Shown here: positions 42,425 through 50,857 of the stretch, one piece after another | Numbering within the stretch: position 1 is the stretch's first letter | Layout of the letters: each line of letters starts with the position of its first letter | Assembly: GCA_023434665.1 (NCBI GenBank) | Contig: JAEYSM010000016.1 | Coordinates: forward strand, 162,184-226,183 | Source of the DNA: Bacteroidota bacterium | GTDB lineage: Bacteria; Bacteroidota; Bacteroidia; Bacteroidales; Lentimicrobiaceae | Length of the DNA stretch: 64,000 nucleotides | Reading direction: 5' to 3' | Made by a program: the position numbers and the translations under genes | Notes under the pieces: generated by a model | What the model saw: the letters and a program-made list of their open reading frames with translations, nothing else | Database searches by the model: none | Told to the model about the DNA's origin: nothing

Positions 42425-43375
42425 ATGAATGATGCGCCAAAAAATCTAACGATCCTCACACCCATCTATAATGACTGGGAGAGCTACCTTATACTTTACA
42501 AGGAGGTAAAAGCTGTCATGCAGGAACACAAGGTCTACAACCTGAGCTTTCTTGTTGTGGATGACTGTTCGCTGGAGCCCGTACCGGAGGAACTAAAGGC
42601 AGCCTCCGATGTGAAGATCGTCTGCCTTGTACGCAACCTTGGCCACCAAAGAGCCCTTTCTGTGGGCATGTCCTATATCAAAAACCAGAAGCCTGAAACT
42701 ACCGTGGTGATCTCAATGGATGGTGACGGTGAGGATCGACCAGAGGACATCCCGAAACTGCTGGAAGCCTGGGAGCAGAACAAACGTGATGTGATCGTGT
42801 TTGCCCGCAGACAAAAACGTTCTGAGGGGCCTGCCTTCCGGCTGTTCTATTTAATCTACAAGGCTATCTTCAAATCGCTTACCGGGCAGGTCATCAACTT
42901 TGGCAACTACAGCCTCATTCCATCTTCCCTGCTTCAGCGCATCGTGTATGTTTCTGAAACCTGGAACAACTATCCTGCGGCTGTTATCAAATCGCGCCTG
43001 CCGTTTGTATCCGTCCGCTGCCACCGGGGACACCGGTACAAAGGGGAGTCGAAAATGAATTTCATCTCTCTCGTGATGCATGGGTTGTCGGCAGTTTCGG
43101 TTTATATCGAAGTAGTGGCCGTGCGTCTGATCGTTTTTTTCATTTCGCTTATGCTCTTCTCGCTTTTGGGCATTGCGGTAGTGGTATTCCTGCGCTTCTT
43201 TACTGCCTTTGCCATACCAGGCTGGGCTACAACAGCAACCATGGGCTTTCTGATCATGATTGCGCAGGCTGTCACAGGTTCCCTTTTACTTACTTTTGTC
43301 ATTCTTTCAAACCGGAACGCCAAGAGTATCTTACCGGATCACGAATACACTTATTATATCAAACAGGAAAACTGA
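42425..43375 (+). CDS. Family 2 glycosyltransferase with C-terminal membrane helices
   Basis: A 316-residue enzyme. The GT-A domain begins LTILTPIYNDWESY; the metal-binding DxD region is in VISMDGDGEDRPEDIP (~98-105). Two hydrophobic helices (~225-255 and ~265-290) end the protein, as in DPM1/GtrB-like transferases that load sugars on polyprenyl phosphate. The product could feed the GT39-like transferase two genes downstream (inference). Its stop overlaps the next start by one base. Confidence 0.87.
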   Translation: MNDAPKNLTILTPIYNDWESYLILYKEVKAVMQEHKVYNLSFLVVDDCSLEPVPEELKAASDVKIVCLVRNLGHQRALSVGMSYIKNQKPETTVVISMDGDGEDRPEDIPKLLEAWEQNKRDVIVFARRQKRSEGPAFRLFYLIYKAIFKSLTGQVINFGNYSLIPSSLLQRIVYVSETWNNYPAAVIKSRLPFVSVRCHRGHRYKGESKMNFISLVMHGLSAVSVYIEVVAVRLIVFFISLMLFSLLGIAVVVFLRFFTAFAIPGWATTATMGFLIMIAQAVTGSLLLTFVILSNRNAKSILPDHEYTYYIKQEN

Positions 43376-44088
43376 TGGACGCTGGGTTCGAGTATGAAGG
43401 TGACGAGCTGTCGCTGTTCAAAGCTGCTACCAACTGGAAAAACTACTTCCGGAAAACATTAGCGCCGTATATCTCCGGCACTGTACTGGAGGTGGGCGCC
43501 GGACTCGGTGGCACCACCATTCATTTGTTCAACGAGCGTTGCAGCAGCTGGACCTGCCTGGAACCAGACCCCTCTCTGGTGGCAGAAATGCAGCGGGTAC
43601 TGCAGGAACATGGCATCGCCGGCAAATGCCATATCGTCACCGGCAGTATTGAAAACATCGGGAACGATGCGCTTTTTGACGCGATTCTATATATCGATGT
43701 GCTGGAACATATAGAGCACGACCGCGAGCAACTGGAGCAGGCCGCGAAACACCTGCGCCCCGGCGGACATCTGATTGTGCTTTCACCCGCATATCAGTAT
43801 CTGTATTCTAAGTTCGACAAGGCTATTGGTCATTTCAGGAGGTATTCGCTGAAATCGCTTTCGACGGTCTTTCCGCCCGGGCTGCAGCTTGTCGAAAAGA
43901 AATATCTCGATGGCCTGGGTGTGCTGACCAGTCTCGCTAATAAATGGTTTCTGAAACAGGACTACCCTACAGAGGCACAGATCAATCTCTGGGATAAGAA
44001 AATCGTTCCGATCTCCAGAACCTTCGACCGCATAACCGGGTTTAGTTTCGGGCGTTCCGTGATCGTAGTAGGCAGAAAAACAAACTAA
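43375..44088 (+). CDS. SAM-dependent methyltransferase
   Basis: A 237-residue class I methyltransferase. The SAM-binding motif I is VLEVGAGLGGTTIHLF (~40-55), the acidic residue of motif II is in CLEPDPSL, and motif IV is LFDAILYIDVLEHIEHD (~101-117), followed by LRPGGHLIVLSPAY. Substrate unknown. It is translationally coupled to the GT2 gene (ATGA-type overlap) and lies 3 bases before the GT39-like gene, so it probably modifies a lipid or glycan of the same pathway. Confidence 0.87.
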   Translation: MDAGFEYEGDELSLFKAATNWKNYFRKTLAPYISGTVLEVGAGLGGTTIHLFNERCSSWTCLEPDPSLVAEMQRVLQEHGIAGKCHIVTGSIENIGNDALFDAILYIDVLEHIEHDREQLEQAAKHLRPGGHLIVLSPAYQYLYSKFDKAIGHFRRYSLKSLSTVFPPGLQLVEKKYLDGLGVLTSLANKWFLKQDYPTEAQINLWDKKIVPISRTFDRITGFSFGRSVIVVGRKTN

Positions 44089-44091
44089 TTT

Positions 44092-45624
44092 ATGATGAAT
44101 GATTCCCCGCTGCGGAACAATAAGCTGCGCCTGACGATCATTATCTTCTCCCTGATCACGCTCTTTGTAAGAATCTACCTGATCGATTTCTATAAATCTA
44201 ACTCCGGCGGTGTAGATCAGAATATTATCTATGGCCTTCAGCGGATTCTGGAAGGACAGCCCCTTTATCAGAATCCGGAGGCGCCTCCCTTCGCCATTAT
44301 GCAGTATACCCCGCTGTTCTACCATCTTACGGCCTGGGCTGGATCTCTGGCTGGTATCGGAGCAGAGGATGTTCATCAGGTGTATATGCTCTCCAAAACT
44401 GCCGCCCTGGTTTGCAACCTTTTGACGGTATTGATTGTAGCACTCACCCTGAAACTATTTCTACGGAAACGCAGCGACGCACTGTTATTCTCACTTCCGG
44501 CGTTCATGATCCTTACAGTGCACTACTACCTCAGGGTGGATAGTCTTCAATTACTCCTGTTTGCGGCAGGCATTTACGCTACACTGCGTTACCTCCGCTC
44601 CACCAATGCGCTTTGGCTGATGATCGCAGCGCTCATCACTGCACTGTGTATACTCAGCAAGCAGAATGGTGTCCTGTTACCACTCCTGATCTCAGGCTAT
44701 CTCGCTCTTGTGAAAGGAAAATGGGGTGCTGCCATTGGCTTCGGCCTGGCCTCCCTGGCGTTCTTCGGAGGCATACTCCACTGGATAATTGGCGGTGACT
44801 GGATGTCGTTCTATCAAAACGCCTACCTGGGTCTGAAGAATGGCTTCGACTATCTATTTCCAGTTACCATCTTCACCAGTCAGTTCTTCTTCGATCTGAT
44901 TCCCTGGTATTTCCTTTGCTTCATAGCTGTGGCGAAGTTCATTCGCCGGCCTGAATTGCCTGTAGCGCAGCATTTCATATTGTTCAGCGCGATCGCTTCT
45001 TTCTTTTTTGCCGTAATCACCGGACTCAAGATCGGGAGCGCGAATAACTATTTCACGGAGTTTCTGGTATTGATGATACTCTTTCTTCCCTACCTGCTTT
45101 CGCATCCTCTGTCACAACATCAGCTATTCAGGATTGGCAGGAAGCAGGTGACGTTAAAAGGATATGCTATTTTCTGCCTCGTGGTGCTGCTGGCTTCCAA
45201 AACCGTCGGTCTCTTTTCCTCAGTATTCATCGAACGCTGGTTTAAAGAAGAGCAACACCTCTACCAATCTGCAACAGAATTGAAAAACAAACTGGAACAA
45301 AAAGGCATACCGCAGGAAGGAGAATGGATCTATTTTTCAAGAAGACATTTTCTGGATAATGTATTTTTTGATCGTACCCTTTTCCCTAACAAGGACCTCA
45401 TCAATATCGTGGAGGAATACAACCCTGGGGTTTATGACTTCAGCCGGTTCACAGACAGTATGAATCTCGGCCTGGTGAGCTATATTATTACTGACACAGA
45501 AAAACCAGGCATCAACGAACAGTATGAATACATTCCGTTCATTCAGTTTGACAGTACGCGATTTGACCTCATAGATACCCTCGGCGGGTACAGGATTTAT
45601 AAATTTTCGGGCAGACAACAATAG
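44092..45624 (+). CDS. Polytopic GT39/ArnT-like glycosyltransferase
   Basis: A 510-residue membrane protein with about eleven hydrophobic segments, then a soluble ~130-residue tail. After the first helix, the loop DFYKSNSGGVDQNIIYGLQRILEGQPLYQNPEAPPFAIMQYTPLFYH carries acidic residues at the place of the catalytic Asp of GT-C transferases. It likely takes a sugar from a polyprenyl carrier, matching the upstream GT2. ATG at 44092 or 44095. rluF begins 1 base after its stop. Confidence 0.75.
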   Translation: MMNDSPLRNNKLRLTIIIFSLITLFVRIYLIDFYKSNSGGVDQNIIYGLQRILEGQPLYQNPEAPPFAIMQYTPLFYHLTAWAGSLAGIGAEDVHQVYMLSKTAALVCNLLTVLIVALTLKLFLRKRSDALLFSLPAFMILTVHYYLRVDSLQLLLFAAGIYATLRYLRSTNALWLMIAALITALCILSKQNGVLLPLLISGYLALVKGKWGAAIGFGLASLAFFGGILHWIIGGDWMSFYQNAYLGLKNGFDYLFPVTIFTSQFFFDLIPWYFLCFIAVAKFIRRPELPVAQHFILFSAIASFFFAVITGLKIGSANNYFTEFLVLMILFLPYLLSHPLSQHQLFRIGRKQVTLKGYAIFCLVVLLASKTVGLFSSVFIERWFKEEQHLYQSATELKNKLEQKGIPQEGEWIYFSRRHFLDNVFFDRTLFPNKDLINIVEEYNPGVYDFSRFTDSMNLGLVSYIITDTEKPGINEQYEYIPFIQFDSTRFDLIDTLGGYRIYKFSGRQQ

Positions 45625-45625
45625 C

Positions 45626-46528
45626 ATGAAAAAGAGAACGAAACAGGTTCATGATGACAGCATCAGCCTGAACAAATACATCAGTGATACCGGATTCTGC
45701 TCCCGTCGTGAAGCGGACGATTACATTGCCCAGGGAAGGGTAACGATCAATGATGTGCCGGCTGCTGCAGGGAACAGGGTGTTTGATGGCGATGTCGTTG
45801 AACTCGATGGGGAGCCGGTCAGGAAGAAAACAAAGACGCTGTACCTCGCCTTTAACAAGCCTGTGGGTGTAACGAGCACTACCGACAGGAAAGACAAAAC
45901 GAATATCATAGACTTCATCCGACATAAAGAACGGATATTTCCCATCGGCCGGCTGGATAAGGATTCGGAAGGTCTGATCTTTCTTACGAACGACGGAAAT
46001 ATTGTCAACAAGATTCTCCGGGCGGGCAACAACCATGAAAAAGAATACATCGTCACTGTTGATCAGCCTTTAACGCCGGAGTTTTTGAAACAGATGTCCG
46101 AGGGTGTCCGTATTCTGCGCACGAAAACAAAACCTTGTAAGGTCAGTCAGGAGGGGAAATACGTGTTCCGGATTACATTGACCCAGGGCCTCAACCGGCA
46201 GATCCGCCGGATGTGCGATGTATTGGGCTACAAGGTAAAAAAGCTGATCAGAGTACGGATCATGAATGTACGGCTCGGCCATCTGCCTGTAGGACATTGG
46301 CGATACCTTACTCAGGAAGAAATTACGATGATCAGCAAGATGGTCGCTGAAAGCAGCAAAACAGAAGAAGCGTCGCGCAGACAGAATCGTCCAAAGGCAT
46401 CACCTAAACCAACTGCCCAGGAGCAAACGACACCGGAAGAGCCTGCGGCAGAAGACTTTGCCCTACCGGAGCGTAAAAAGCCAAAGAAACAGGGTTATAA
46501 GGAATTCAGGAAAAGCGGACGAAAGTAA
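45626..46528 (+). CDS. rluF: 23S rRNA pseudouridine synthase RluF
   Basis: Makes pseudouridine at 23S rRNA position 2604 (E. coli numbering) by family rule. Residues ~14-75 form an S4 RNA-binding domain (SLNKYISDTGFCSRREADDYIAQGRVTIND); the catalytic Asp is in IGRLDKDSEGLIFLTNDG (~110); the C-terminal signature LTQGLNRQIRRMCDVLGYKVKKLIRVRI follows. A lysine/proline-rich tail of ~60 residues extends beyond the domain. It is the last gene of the run beginning at 41983. Confidence 0.93.
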   Translation: MKKRTKQVHDDSISLNKYISDTGFCSRREADDYIAQGRVTINDVPAAAGNRVFDGDVVELDGEPVRKKTKTLYLAFNKPVGVTSTTDRKDKTNIIDFIRHKERIFPIGRLDKDSEGLIFLTNDGNIVNKILRAGNNHEKEYIVTVDQPLTPEFLKQMSEGVRILRTKTKPCKVSQEGKYVFRITLTQGLNRQIRRMCDVLGYKVKKLIRVRIMNVRLGHLPVGHWRYLTQEEITMISKMVAESSKTEEASRRQNRPKASPKPTAQEQTTPEEPAAEDFALPERKKPKKQGYKEFRKSGRK

Positions 46529-46536
46529 GGCCGGGA

Positions 46537-47103
46537 TCAGATACCGGCTGACGGGCGATTCGTTTGCGACCACTCCCGTGAAAGGATCCCTGTTATCACC
46601 AGATCACATAGCTGTCCGTTGAGCAGATAACTGTCTCTTAATACCCCCTCCACCCTGGCACCGAGCTTTTCTGCCAGTGCTGCACTCCTGCGATTGTGAG
46701 AAACAAACAGTATCTCGACTTTATTCAGGTTAAGCTTTTGAAAGAGAAAATCCAGAAATCTGGAAACAGCCGCCTTCACCAGACCCTTCCCCGCACAGTT
46801 CTCTGCAATCCAGTATCCTACGGTGGCTTTCCGGAGTCCATGGTCCCACCCGTACATTCCCACTGCTCCTACCAGTTCCTCCTTCCACCACAAACCCAGG
46901 TCGACGCCTTCCTGTGCATACTGGCGCAGCTGCGCATCCTCGATAAACTGCAGGCAATGCTCCGGCTTTGTTGTGGCATCCACCCAATTAAGCCAGGGCC
47001 TCAGATGCTGCCGGTTCTTATGGACCAGCTCAAACAAAACTGCTACGTCTTCCGGACGGAAGGAACGTAGCAGCAAGTCTTGTTGAACCGTTATCTGTAT
47101 CAA
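46537..47103 (-). CDS. GNAT acetyltransferase, RimJ/RimL type
   Basis: A 188-residue N-acetyltransferase. It shows LLRSFRPEDVAVLFELVHKNRQHLRPWLNW at the start, the acetyl-CoA-binding AENCAGKGLVKAAVSRFLDFLF (the Q/RxxGxG/A region, as CAGKGLVKAA) and HNRRSAALAEKLGARVEGVLRDS. This is typical of the ribosomal-protein-serine acetyltransferase branch, including spermidine or antibiotic acetylating relatives. The substrate cannot be decided. It is 4 bases from purH and probably cotranscribed with it. Confidence 0.88.
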   Translation of the reverse strand: MIQITVQQDLLLRSFRPEDVAVLFELVHKNRQHLRPWLNWVDATTKPEHCLQFIEDAQLRQYAQEGVDLGLWWKEELVGAVGMYGWDHGLRKATVGYWIAENCAGKGLVKAAVSRFLDFLFQKLNLNKVEILFVSHNRRSAALAEKLGARVEGVLRDSYLLNGQLCDLVITGILSREWSQTNRPSAGI

Positions 47104-47107
47104 GATA

Positions 47108-48619
47108 TCAGTGTTTGAAATGACGCATACCAGTCATCACCAAAGCGATATCATTCTCTTTACAAAAGCTGATGGTATCATTATCCCTGACGGAACCACC
47201 GGGCTGGATTATGGCGCGGATACCTGCCTCATGCGCCATTCGCGCACAGTCGTCAAAGGGGAAGAATGCATCGGAGGCCAGCACTGCATTCTCAAGGGAG
47301 AAACCAAATTGTTTAGACTTGTCGATAGCCTGGCGCAGGGCATCGATCCGGGAAGTCTGGCCACAACCCTTCCCCACCAGCTGCATATTCTGCACAAGGG
47401 CAATCGCATTGGATTTCAGATGCTTACAAACCGTGTTTGCAAAAGCCAGGTTTTTCTTCTCTTCTTCAGTACAAGGTCTTGCACCAGCCTCATTCCAGCC
47501 CTCGAAACTGCCTTTATCTGACTGCTGGACCAACACACCGTTTAGCACACGTTTAAATTCCCGATCCGGATAAAAAGCCGACTTCTGTTTCAGAACTATT
47601 CTGTTCTTTTTACTCTTTAAGGTATTCAGGGCAGGGGCCTCGTAATCCGGCGCTATGAGTATTTCAAAAAACAACTCATTGATCTTCGCCGCCACTCCGG
47701 CATCAATTGTCTGGTTGGTAACCAAAACTCCACCAAAGGCACTTTCGGGATCACCAGCCAGGGCTTTATCCCAGGCATTGCCTACATCTGTGCCCAGGGC
47801 CACCCCGCAAACATTCGTATGCTTGATGATGGCGAAAGCCGGGCCTTCCAGCTCTGCAATGATCTGACAGGCCGCATCTACATCAACCAGGTTGTTATAG
47901 GATAGTTCCTTACCGTTAAGCTTATCAAATAAGACATTCAGATCTCCGAAAAATGCCGCTTTCTGATGGGGGTTCTCTCCATATCTCAGGGACTGCCGGT
48001 TTCCTACAGAATACTGGAAAGACGGATTCTCTTCCTTCAGAAAATAATCCACGATGGCCACATCGTAATGCGCCACGACCTCGAAAGCTCTTGCAGCGTA
48101 TCCTCTGCGTTGCTCCAGAGACGTCGTACCATTCCCTTCATTCAGCAACTGAAGCAGTGATTCATAATCAGCTCTTGCTGCGACTACCAGGACATCAGCG
48201 TGATTTTTGGCAGCAGCGCGGATCATGGATGGCCCCCCGATATCGATCTTCTCGATGATGGCCTTTTCTTCAGACGTATTTTTCACTGTCTCTTCGAAAG
48301 GATACAGATCTACGATCACGAGGTCGAAAAGCGGTATCTCAAACTCCTGTACATGCTGCTGGTCGTCCTGATGTTCCCGGCGAGCCAATATTCCTCCGAA
48401 TACTTTTGGGTGCAATGTTTTCACTCTTCCGCCGAGAATGGAAGGGTAGGATGTAACAGACTCAACAGGAATACAACTGATCCCCAACCCTTCTATGAAA
48501 GTCTGGGTGCCCCCGGTAGAATAGATCTTTACTCCCAGCTCGTCAAGCTTACGGACGATGGGTTCCAGACCGTCTTTATAGAATACGGAAATCAATGCGG
48601 ATTGAATCTGTCTGGTCAT
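47108..48619 (-). CDS. purH: Bifunctional AICAR formyltransferase/IMP cyclohydrolase
   Basis: Catalyses the last two steps to IMP. From the ATG at 48619 it has 503 residues, as expected. The N-terminal MGS-like cyclohydrolase domain has ALISVFYKDGLEPIVRKL and YSTGGTQTFIEGLG, VKTLHPKVFGGIL and IDIGGPSMIRAAAKNH (~125); the C-terminal transformylase has RYGENPHQKAAFF, IIKHTNVCGVALG (Lys-His ~255), and SDAFFPFDDC near the end. The frame is open to 48712, but those residues do not resemble PurH. Confidence 0.95.
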   Translation of the reverse strand: MTRQIQSALISVFYKDGLEPIVRKLDELGVKIYSTGGTQTFIEGLGISCIPVESVTSYPSILGGRVKTLHPKVFGGILARREHQDDQQHVQEFEIPLFDLVIVDLYPFEETVKNTSEEKAIIEKIDIGGPSMIRAAAKNHADVLVVAARADYESLLQLLNEGNGTTSLEQRRGYAARAFEVVAHYDVAIVDYFLKEENPSFQYSVGNRQSLRYGENPHQKAAFFGDLNVLFDKLNGKELSYNNLVDVDAACQIIAELEGPAFAIIKHTNVCGVALGTDVGNAWDKALAGDPESAFGGVLVTNQTIDAGVAAKINELFFEILIAPDYEAPALNTLKSKKNRIVLKQKSAFYPDREFKRVLNGVLVQQSDKGSFEGWNEAGARPCTEEEKKNLAFANTVCKHLKSNAIALVQNMQLVGKGCGQTSRIDALRQAIDKSKQFGFSLENAVLASDAFFPFDDCARMAHEAGIRAIIQPGGSVRDNDTISFCKENDIALVMTGMRHFKH

Positions 48620-48703
48620 ATCTGTAATTTTCAAATCGCCGCGAAGATAAGATTTTGCCGGCGAGCGACTCCGGATGTGTGTAACAGACAGGGCCCTGAA
48701 AGG

Positions 48704-48729
48704 AGAAGTCATCCTCTGGGATGACTTCT
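48704..48729. other. Strong hairpin upstream of purH
   Basis: AGAAGTCATCC and GGATGACTTCT pair perfectly around 4 bases, 85 bases upstream of the purH ATG. It lacks a T run on either side, so it may be a leader structure or a processed terminator. Confidence 0.5.
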
Positions 48730-48750
48730 GGCTATTTCCGATTGTGATAT

Positions 48751-48766
48751 CACCGCTTTCGGTGAC
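48751..48766. other. Small hairpin 48751-48766
   Basis: TCACCG and CGGTGA pair around CTTT, 14 bases beyond the stop of the 48781 gene. Only weakly T-rich flanks, so termination is uncertain. Confidence 0.35.
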
Positions 48767-48780
48767 GGCAACCTAAAGTA

Positions 48781-49311
48781 TTAGCTCCTCGAGCTTTTCC
48801 GGGAAAGCAATGCAATTAACCCCACGGTGATCACTGCGCCGATTGCGAGTTTCTTCACAAACTCTTCCCTGTTGTACTTCCACTCTGCCGTCCAGCCACG
48901 TTCTTTAATAATATTGGGTACATGGCCCTGCTTCAGATCGTCGATAACGCCTTCGATCATATCTACCCTGTCTGCCACGATCAATGGGATCCAATGGGCA
49001 AAGCTGCCTTCACCGTATTGAAATGCCCATCGTCTGATCCGGCCACTAAGACCTTTCGGAGGACAAGTGGTTCCAAATACCGCAGTCAGATTGGGCCTTT
49101 CGTTAGAATGAAGCACTTCTACGGTTGCCGGCTGCTGAGGTGGCCGGGGCCAGCTATAGCCCTTGTGTTCTTCATTAGTCCGGTTCTTAATGGGATACAC
49201 AGGATCGTTTTCAGGATCTGCATCGATACCCCATCCTTTGATATGCTTATAATCCTCCGGATTTACTTTCCTTTCCAGGTTCATTACATCATCATGCTGT
49301 TGCATATTCAT
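48781..49311 (-). CDS. Tail-anchored hypothetical protein paired with an alcohol dehydrogenase
   Basis: A 176-residue protein. Its N-terminal part is polar and proline-rich (KGWGIDADPENDPVYPIKNRTNEEHKGYSWPRPPQQP), followed by a compact segment FGTTCPPKGLSGRIRRWAFQYGEGSFAHWIPLIVADRVDMIEGVIDDLKQGHVPN and a single C-terminal membrane helix (KLAIGAVITVGLIALLS). I recognise this as a conserved Bacteroidota/Proteobacteria type of unknown function. It lies 16 bases after the Zn-dehydrogenase gene, likely the same transcript. Confidence 0.7.
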   Translation of the reverse strand: MNMQQHDDVMNLERKVNPEDYKHIKGWGIDADPENDPVYPIKNRTNEEHKGYSWPRPPQQPATVEVLHSNERPNLTAVFGTTCPPKGLSGRIRRWAFQYGEGSFAHWIPLIVADRVDMIEGVIDDLKQGHVPNIIKERGWTAEWKYNREEFVKKLAIGAVITVGLIALLSRKSSRS

Positions 49312-49327
49312 TCGTTTTTTATAGTGA

Positions 49328-50479
49328 TCAGGCTGCGGAAGGGATCAGCACTGGTTTAATACAATTGTCACGCTTGGCGGAAAATATATGATAGGCTTCC
49401 GCTACTTCTTCCAGGGGTATTCTGTGGGAAATAATCTCGCTAGGCTTGATGATGCCATTCTGCACGTGCTTGATCAGCTTCGGCAACAGTCTTTTCACAG
49501 ACGCCTGGTTTGCACGGATCGTCAGGCCTTTATTCACCACATTTCCGATAGGCACCAGGTTGGCTGTCGGTCCATATACACCCACGATCGAAACAATCCC
49601 ACCCTTTTTCACAGAATTGATCGCCCAATGCAACGCTGTAGCGGCACCCGCCTGCAGCAACAGTTTCTTGCCTGTAATCGTCTGCATCGCGCTTCCTGAA
49701 GCGTCTCCACCGACCGCATCAATACATACGTCAGCGCCCATCCAGCCTGTCGTTTTCTTCAGGAACACTACAGGATCTTCGAGGGAGCGGAAGTTATAGG
49801 CCTCACAATGCGCCCACTGCCGGGCAAATTCGAGACGATACTCCAAATGATCGATAATGATTACGCGTCCGGCGCCGAACAACCAGGCACAGCGGGCTGC
49901 CATAATCCCAACCGGGCCTGCACCAAACACCACTACCGTATCGCCCTTCTGAATACCAGCCATTTCCGCTGCCTGGTAACCGGTGGGCATCACATCGGTC
50001 AGGATAACGGCATCATCAGGCTCGATATCAGACGGGATTACCATTGGACCTACATCTGCATAGGGTACGCGAACATACTCCGCTTGTCCGCCATCATACC
50101 CTCCGGCGGTATGGGAGTAGCCAAATATGCCTCCCACTGCGGTGGCTTCGGGGTTCGACTCATGACAGTTGCCAAAGAGTTCCTGATTACAGAAAGCGCA
50201 CTGCCCGCAGGCGATGTTAAAGGGAACGAGAATATGATCTCCCACCTTCACATTCTTTACGTCAGAACCCACCTCCACTACCACACCTGTAAACTCATGG
50301 CCAAAGGTTGAACCGACCCGTGTATCCGGAACCAGACCATGGTACAGATGAAGGTCAGATCCACAAATACAAGAGCGGGTCACGCGTACGATGGCATCAC
50401 CGGGATGATGGATTTCGGGGTAAGGCTTGTTTCTGTCTGCGCGAACCCTGAATGGGCCGCGGTAATTCATAGCGAGCAT
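49328..50479 (-). CDS. Zinc-dependent alcohol dehydrogenase (formaldehyde dehydrogenase-like)
   Basis: A 383-residue medium-chain dehydrogenase. The catalytic zinc site begins CICGSDLHLYHG and GHEFTGVVVEVGSDV (~60); the structural zinc lobe is CGQCAFCNQELFGNC (~91-105); the Rossmann NAD site is VVFGAGPVGIMAARCAWLFGA (~183-203). Features match the glutathione-independent formaldehyde dehydrogenase-like group (FDH_like). It probably detoxifies an aldehyde, substrate unknown. It heads the pair with the tail-anchored gene. Confidence 0.88.
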   Translation of the reverse strand: MLAMNYRGPFRVRADRNKPYPEIHHPGDAIVRVTRSCICGSDLHLYHGLVPDTRVGSTFGHEFTGVVVEVGSDVKNVKVGDHILVPFNIACGQCAFCNQELFGNCHESNPEATAVGGIFGYSHTAGGYDGGQAEYVRVPYADVGPMVIPSDIEPDDAVILTDVMPTGYQAAEMAGIQKGDTVVVFGAGPVGIMAARCAWLFGAGRVIIIDHLEYRLEFARQWAHCEAYNFRSLEDPVVFLKKTTGWMGADVCIDAVGGDASGSAMQTITGKKLLLQAGAATALHWAINSVKKGGIVSIVGVYGPTANLVPIGNVVNKGLTIRANQASVKRLLPKLIKHVQNGIIKPSEIISHRIPLEEVAEAYHIFSAKRDNCIKPVLIPSAA

Positions 50480-50711
50480 AATGTATAGGTTTTTAACCGG
50501 CCATCACTGTTTAGCCGGACCCGCTGAGATCCGGCACCGCCTTAATGATGACCTAAGTGTACAATAACATTTGTAACAAACCGGATAAAAACCAGTCCAA
50601 CGCTGGGCGGCAGGTTGAAAAAATTTTAGCAAAATACCGGGCAATGAGAAATAACCATTTACGGAGGGGACTATACCAGAACAGGAGGCGGAGGCATGGT
50701 ATTTACGAAAA

Positions 50712-50731
50712 GAGCCTGCTTTCGCAGGCTC
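50712..50731 (-). terminator. Terminator after tRNA-Val
   Basis: GAGCCTGC and GCAGGCTC pair around GAAA on the minus strand and are followed by a T-rich stretch, 6 bases after the tRNA end. Confidence 0.85.
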
Positions 50732-50737
50732 CTGATG

Positions 50738-50811
50738 TGGATGGTACCAGATTCGAACTGGTGGCCTCTACGATGTCAACGTAGCGCTCTAACCAACTGA
50801 GCTAACCGTCC
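50738..50811 (-). tRNA. tRNA-Val(GAC)
   Basis: Seventy-four bases with D-stem GCTC/GAGC, anticodon stem CTACG/CGTAG with loop TTGACAT (anticodon GAC), T-arm ACCAG/CTGGT with TTCGAAT loop. The acceptor stem GGACGGT/ACCATCC has a C-A mismatch at pair 4:69; a T at position 4 would restore it. Discriminator A; no encoded CCA. Confidence 0.93.
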
Positions 50812-50857
50812 GTGGCAGCAAATTTAGGAACTCCTGAGAATATTCCGAACATACCTT

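Noticed and set aside
50557..50784. 75-residue open frame before tRNA-Val
   Set aside because: It runs through the tRNA and its terminator on the opposite strand.
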